Assembly (NCBI GenBank): GCA_030665535.1
Contig: DAOUZU010000010.1
Location: forward strand, 1-15,318
Reading direction: 5' to 3'
Source of the DNA: Dehalococcoidia bacterium
Lineage (GTDB): Bacteria; Chloroflexota; Dehalococcoidia; Dehalococcoidales; JAUXAE01
Length of the DNA stretch: 15,318 bases
Positions 12,691-15,318 of this stretch are shown in pieces (within the stretch, counting starts at the first letter, position 1; every line of letters starts with the position of its first letter). A model generated the notes under the pieces. It ran no database searches and had not been told where the DNA came from. It was given only the letters and a program-made list of their open reading frames with translations. The position numbers and the translations under genes were made by a program.

Positions 12691-13892
12691 TGAAAGCCGT
12701 CATTCTGGCTGCCGGTGAGGGCAAGCGCATGCATCCGCTTACCTATACCCGACCCAAGGCGATGCTGCCTATCGCCAACAAGCCCATCCTGGAGCACCTG
12801 CTCATCCAGGCCGCCCGCGCCGGAGTAGAGGAGTTTATCTTCATCGTCGGCTACCAGGAGGAGCTGGTGCGCCGCCACTTCGGGGATGGACAAAAATGGG
12901 GGGTGGCCATTGACTATGTTACCCAGCGCAAACAACTGGGCACGGCTGACGCCATAAACACTGTCCGTGACAGGCTCCAGGGCAATTTCCTGGTGATGAA
13001 TGGTGACATAATCGCCGGCTGGGAGGACATAGGCCGCCTGGCCGGGTGCGCAACGGATACGATGTGCCTTACAGAGGTCAGTCAGACGACCGGTCTGGGA
13101 GTGGTGGCCACGAAAGGCGATGCCGTTATCCGTATCTATGAGAAGAAGGCCGACCCGCCCTCGCGGATGGCCAACAGCGGCCTATATCTTTTTACCCCGG
13201 CTGTGTTTAAGGCCATTAACGCCACTAAAAAGTCGCTGCGGGGGGAGTACGAGATAACGGACTCCATACAGCTTATGATAGACGGAGGCCATAAAATCGG
13301 GCATCAGAGGCTGAACCAGTGGCTTGAGCTCAGTTACCCCTGGGAACTGCTCTGGGCCAACGAGTGCGTTCTGGACGACCTGGAAGCCGGGGTACGGGGA
13401 GAGGTGGAAGACAATGTCGTCATCAAGGGGGCGGTATCCCTGGGCGAAAACAGCCGCATAAGATCCGGCTGCTACATAATCGGGCCGGTGGTTATCGGCC
13501 GGGGCTGTGACATAGGCCCCAACAGCTACATCAGGCCGGCCACCGCCATCGGTGACGGCTGCCGTATCGGCGCCTTCGTGGAGGTAAAGAACTCCATCGT
13601 AATGGAAGGCACAAAAATACCCCACCACAACTATGTGGGCGATAGCGTCATCGGGCAGGGCTGCAACATGGGTGCCGGCAGCAAGATAGCCAATGTGCGG
13701 TTGGACAGGAAGGTTATCAGTGTAGCCGGCATAGATACCGGCCGGCGCAAGCTGGGGGCCATCCTGGGAGACGGTGTGGAGACGGGGATTAACGCCAGTA
13801 TAAACACCGGCAGCCTTATCGGAAACAACGTGTTTATCGGGCCGGGGGTCGTTGCCCACGGAGTGGTGGCTCCTGGTTCCAGGGTATTCTAG
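12690..13892 (+). CDS. glmU: Bifunctional sugar-1-phosphate nucleotidylyltransferase / acetyltransferase (GlmU-like)
   Basis: 400 residues. Expected role: acetylation of glucosamine-1-phosphate and uridylylation of the product to UDP-GlcNAc for cell-surface glycans. The N-terminal nucleotidyltransferase domain (about 1-230) begins M-K-A-V-I-L-A-A-G-E-G-K-R-M with T-R-P-K-A-M-L-P and later L-G-T-A-D-A-I and M-N-G-D-I. The C-terminal domain (about 235-400) is a left-handed beta helix with repeating I-G-x-x-x-x-I hexads, including K-I-P-H-H-N-Y-V-G-D-S, which carries the probable catalytic histidine, and G-A-G-S-K-I-A-N-V-R. At 400 residues it is shorter than the usual bacterial GlmU (about 450) and reads like the archaeal two-domain enzymes of the ST0452 type. 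Exact sugar specificity (GlcNAc, glucose or dTDP-linked) cannot be read from motifs; the glmM neighbour favours GlcNAc. Its stop overlaps that of the opposing gene by four bases. Confidence 0.87.
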   Translation: MKAVILAAGEGKRMHPLTYTRPKAMLPIANKPILEHLLIQAARAGVEEFIFIVGYQEELVRRHFGDGQKWGVAIDYVTQRKQLGTADAINTVRDRLQGNFLVMNGDIIAGWEDIGRLAGCATDTMCLTEVSQTTGLGVVATKGDAVIRIYEKKADPPSRMANSGLYLFTPAVFKAINATKKSLRGEYEITDSIQLMIDGGHKIGHQRLNQWLELSYPWELLWANECVLDDLEAGVRGEVEDNVVIKGAVSLGENSRIRSGCYIIGPVVIGRGCDIGPNSYIRPATAIGDGCRIGAFVEVKNSIVMEGTKIPHHNYVGDSVIGQGCNMGAGSKIANVRLDRKVISVAGIDTGRRKLGAILGDGVETGINASINTGSLIGNNVFIGPGVVAHGVVAPGSRVF

Positions 13893-15318
13893 GCGACGCC
13901 GACCATAGCGTCCACCATGGCCTGTAACTGGTCCAGGCTGAAGTTAAGCACCCTTATGCCCTTCTTGGGACAGGTAGCCATGCAGACACCGCAGCCGTGG
14001 CACTTGACCGGGTCTGACTCCACTGTCTTTTTCACCATGCCGTCCTTCATATACTCTATCAGGGTTATGGCCTCAAAGGGGCAGGGGTCTACGCAGTAGG
14101 CGCAGCCGTCGCAGTTTTCATCAATCACCTGGGAGATACAGGGCTCAAGTTCCACCCGGCCCTTGCCGATCATAGCCAATGCGCGGGCCGCCGCCGCCGA
14201 GGCCTGGGTTACACTCTGCGGTATGTCCTTGGGCCCCTGGGCACAGCCGACGACATAGATGCCGTTGTTCATTGTGGCCACCGGGTCCAGCTTGGGGTGC
14301 TTCTCCAGGAAGAAGCCGTCGGCACTGCGGCCGACGCCGAATAGACGCCCCACCGCTTCGGCATCGGCGCGGGGGACTACGGCAGTGCTCAGGACGACCA
14401 TATCCACCGGCACCCTCAGTGTGCTGCCCAGGGTGGTGTCCTCACAAACGACAACAAGCTTGCCTTTCTCCTCGTCTTTGATTGCCCTGTCGGTGACCTG
14501 AGAGACCTTGCCGCGGATGAAATTGATGCCCTCGTTGGACAGGCGTTCGTAGAACTCCTCGTAGCCCTTGCCGGTGCAGCGGATGTCTATATACATCTCA
14601 TACACTTCGGCGCCGGTACGCTCTTTAATAAGGTGGGCGTGTTTCAGCGAGTGCATACAGCATACCTGGGAGCAATAGGCGTTGTAGTTCTTATCACGGC
14701 TGCCGACACAGTGGACGAGGGCCACGCTCTGGGGCGGCTTGCCGTCCTTGAGCAGTATCTGACCGCTGGTGGGGCCGGAGGCGTTGGCCATCCTTTCGAA
14801 CTGAAGGCCGGTGATGACATTGTCCAGGCGGCCGTAGCCATAGTGGGCTATATCACCCGGGTTGAACTGGTCAAAGCCGGTGGCCACGATTATATTGCCA
14901 ACCTCTATCTCAACAATCTCGTCCTGCTGCTCAAAGTCAATCGCCTCGGGGTCGCAGGATGTAACGCATTGGCGGCACTCAGAGCAGATGGCGCAGTTCA
15001 GGCAGCGGCTGGCTTCTGCGATAGCTGTTTCATCATCAAAACCTAGCTCCACTTCACTGAAGGCCTGCCGCTGGTCGACGGCGTCCAGCGGCATGGCAGC
15101 CCTGGCCTTTTTGATCGCGCCCTCTTTGTTTATCTCCTCCACCTTCTTCTTTTCGGCGGGGCGGCCTTCTGTCAGGTCCTCCCCCCTCAGGTAGCGGTCA
15201 ATGGAGATGGCCGCTTCCTTACCGGCGGCAATGGCCTCTATGACCGTGGACGGGCCGGAGACGGTATCGCCACCGGCGAAGACACCGGCCAGGCTCGTCT
15301 GCCGGCTCAGCGGGTCTA
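13889..15318 (-). CDS. GltD/HdrA-type FAD and iron-sulfur oxidoreductase, C-terminal part
   Basis: The gene enters from the right edge; the frame is open to base 15316, giving 475 residues (5' end missing). The first 58 visible residues, ending before a GTG at 15140-15142 that is not the true start, include V-F-A-G-G-D-T-V-S-G-P-S-T-V-I-E-A, the NAD(P)/FAD motif of GltD-like glutamate synthase small-subunit proteins. Next comes a six-cysteine cluster (residues 105-121, C-x2-C-x2-C-x2-C-x2-C-x3-C). An HdrA-like region follows with H-C-V-G-S-R-D, Y-C-S-Q-V-C-C-M-H and Y-I-D-I-R-C-T-G-K-G-Y-E-E-F-Y. At the end are two 4Fe-4S ferredoxin motifs (C-D-G-C-A-Y-C-V-D-P-C-P and C-H-G-C-G-V-C-M-A-T-C-P). 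Such proteins work in cytoplasmic electron transfer or electron bifurcation in anaerobes; the partner is unknown and probably encoded outside the window. Confidence 0.85.
   Translation of the reverse strand, partial: DPLSRQTSLAGVFAGGDTVSGPSTVIEAIAAGKEAAISIDRYLRGEDLTEGRPAEKKKVEEINKEGAIKKARAAMPLDAVDQRQAFSEVELGFDDETAIAEASRCLNCAICSECRQCVTSCDPEAIDFEQQDEIVEIEVGNIIVATGFDQFNPGDIAHYGYGRLDNVITGLQFERMANASGPTSGQILLKDGKPPQSVALVHCVGSRDKNYNAYCSQVCCMHSLKHAHLIKERTGAEVYEMYIDIRCTGKGYEEFYERLSNEGINFIRGKVSQVTDRAIKDEEKGKLVVVCEDTTLGSTLRVPVDMVVLSTAVVPRADAEAVGRLFGVGRSADGFFLEKHPKLDPVATMNNGIYVVGCAQGPKDIPQSVTQASAAAARALAMIGKGRVELEPCISQVIDENCDGCAYCVDPCPFEAITLIEYMKDGMVKKTVESDPVKCHGCGVCMATCPKKGIRVLNFSLDQLQAMVDAMVGVA

Noticed and set aside
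13182..13859. A 225-codon minus-strand open frame inside glmU.
   Set aside because: It is antisense to the left-handed beta-helix domain of glmU, whose repeated hexads produce a long shadow frame; no SD or family signal is seen.
1..15318. Search by eye for CRISPR arrays, insertion sequences, tRNA or rRNA genes, phage genes and defence systems.
   Set aside because: Nothing supporting any of these was seen; the gene content is metabolic throughout, and the only repeats of note are the two riboswitch cores.

Overview
The window holds a bacterial cobamide (vitamin B12) salvage locus of about 9.3 kb, flanked by housekeeping and redox genes. Gene content and order (btuF-btuC-btuD-cbiZ-cbiB-cobD, then cobT-cobS-cobC-cobU) resemble the corrinoid salvage clusters known from Dehalococcoidia (Chloroflexota). 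The B12-dependent ribonucleotide reductase, the archaeal-style GlmM/GlmU pair and the GltD/HdrA-type flavoprotein fit an anaerobe of that kind. The taxonomic guess is inference from content, not from a marker gene. No corrin-ring synthesis gene is present, so the organism is expected to import corrinoids and remodel them.

Layout. (1) 2-985: the 3' part of an adenosylcobalamin-dependent ribonucleotide reductase. (2) 986-1589: a long leader with a sigma70-type promoter and two tandem, nearly identical compact cobalamin riboswitches. Each is followed at the same distance by a Shine-Dalgarno sequence and an ATG that open only tiny reading frames. An intrinsic terminator lies inside the first of these frames. 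(3) 1590-7426: uptake and salvage operon: lipoprotein BtuF, permease BtuC, ATPase BtuD, amidohydrolase CbiZ, CbiB and the aminopropanol-phosphate enzyme CobD. (4) 7427-7815: a second leader with its own promoter, a large canonical cobalamin riboswitch and a strong terminator. (5) 7816-10889: nucleotide-loop assembly operon cobT-cobS-cobC-cobU; cobU appears to start at an ATA codon. (6) 10890-11207, minus strand: thioredoxin, meeting cobU tail to tail. (7) 11208-11385: divergent promoters. (8) 11386-13892: glmM-glmU for UDP-N-acetylglucosamine synthesis. (9) 13889-15318, minus strand: the C-terminal part of a GltD/HdrA-type iron-sulfur flavoprotein, sharing its stop-codon bases with glmU.

How the genes work together: BtuFCD imports corrinoids. 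CbiZ cuts off the nucleotide loop to give adenosylcobyric acid. CbiB attaches aminopropanol phosphate made by CobD. CobU activates the product to the GDP form. CobT makes alpha-ribazole phosphate from the available lower base, CobS joins the two halves and CobC removes the phosphate. This remakes an imported cobamide with a preferred lower ligand. The neighbouring class II ribonucleotide reductase is one consumer. No corrinoid adenosyltransferase, threonine kinase or lower-ligand synthase is seen here.

The most interesting part is the 986-1589 leader. Its layout suggests a cobalamin riboswitch that controls translation of a leader peptide, whose translation in turn could disrupt a transcription terminator. 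Other points worth checking are the ATA start of cobU, the substituted active-site loop and short C-terminus of the reductase, and the use of two different riboswitch architectures for the two halves of one pathway.
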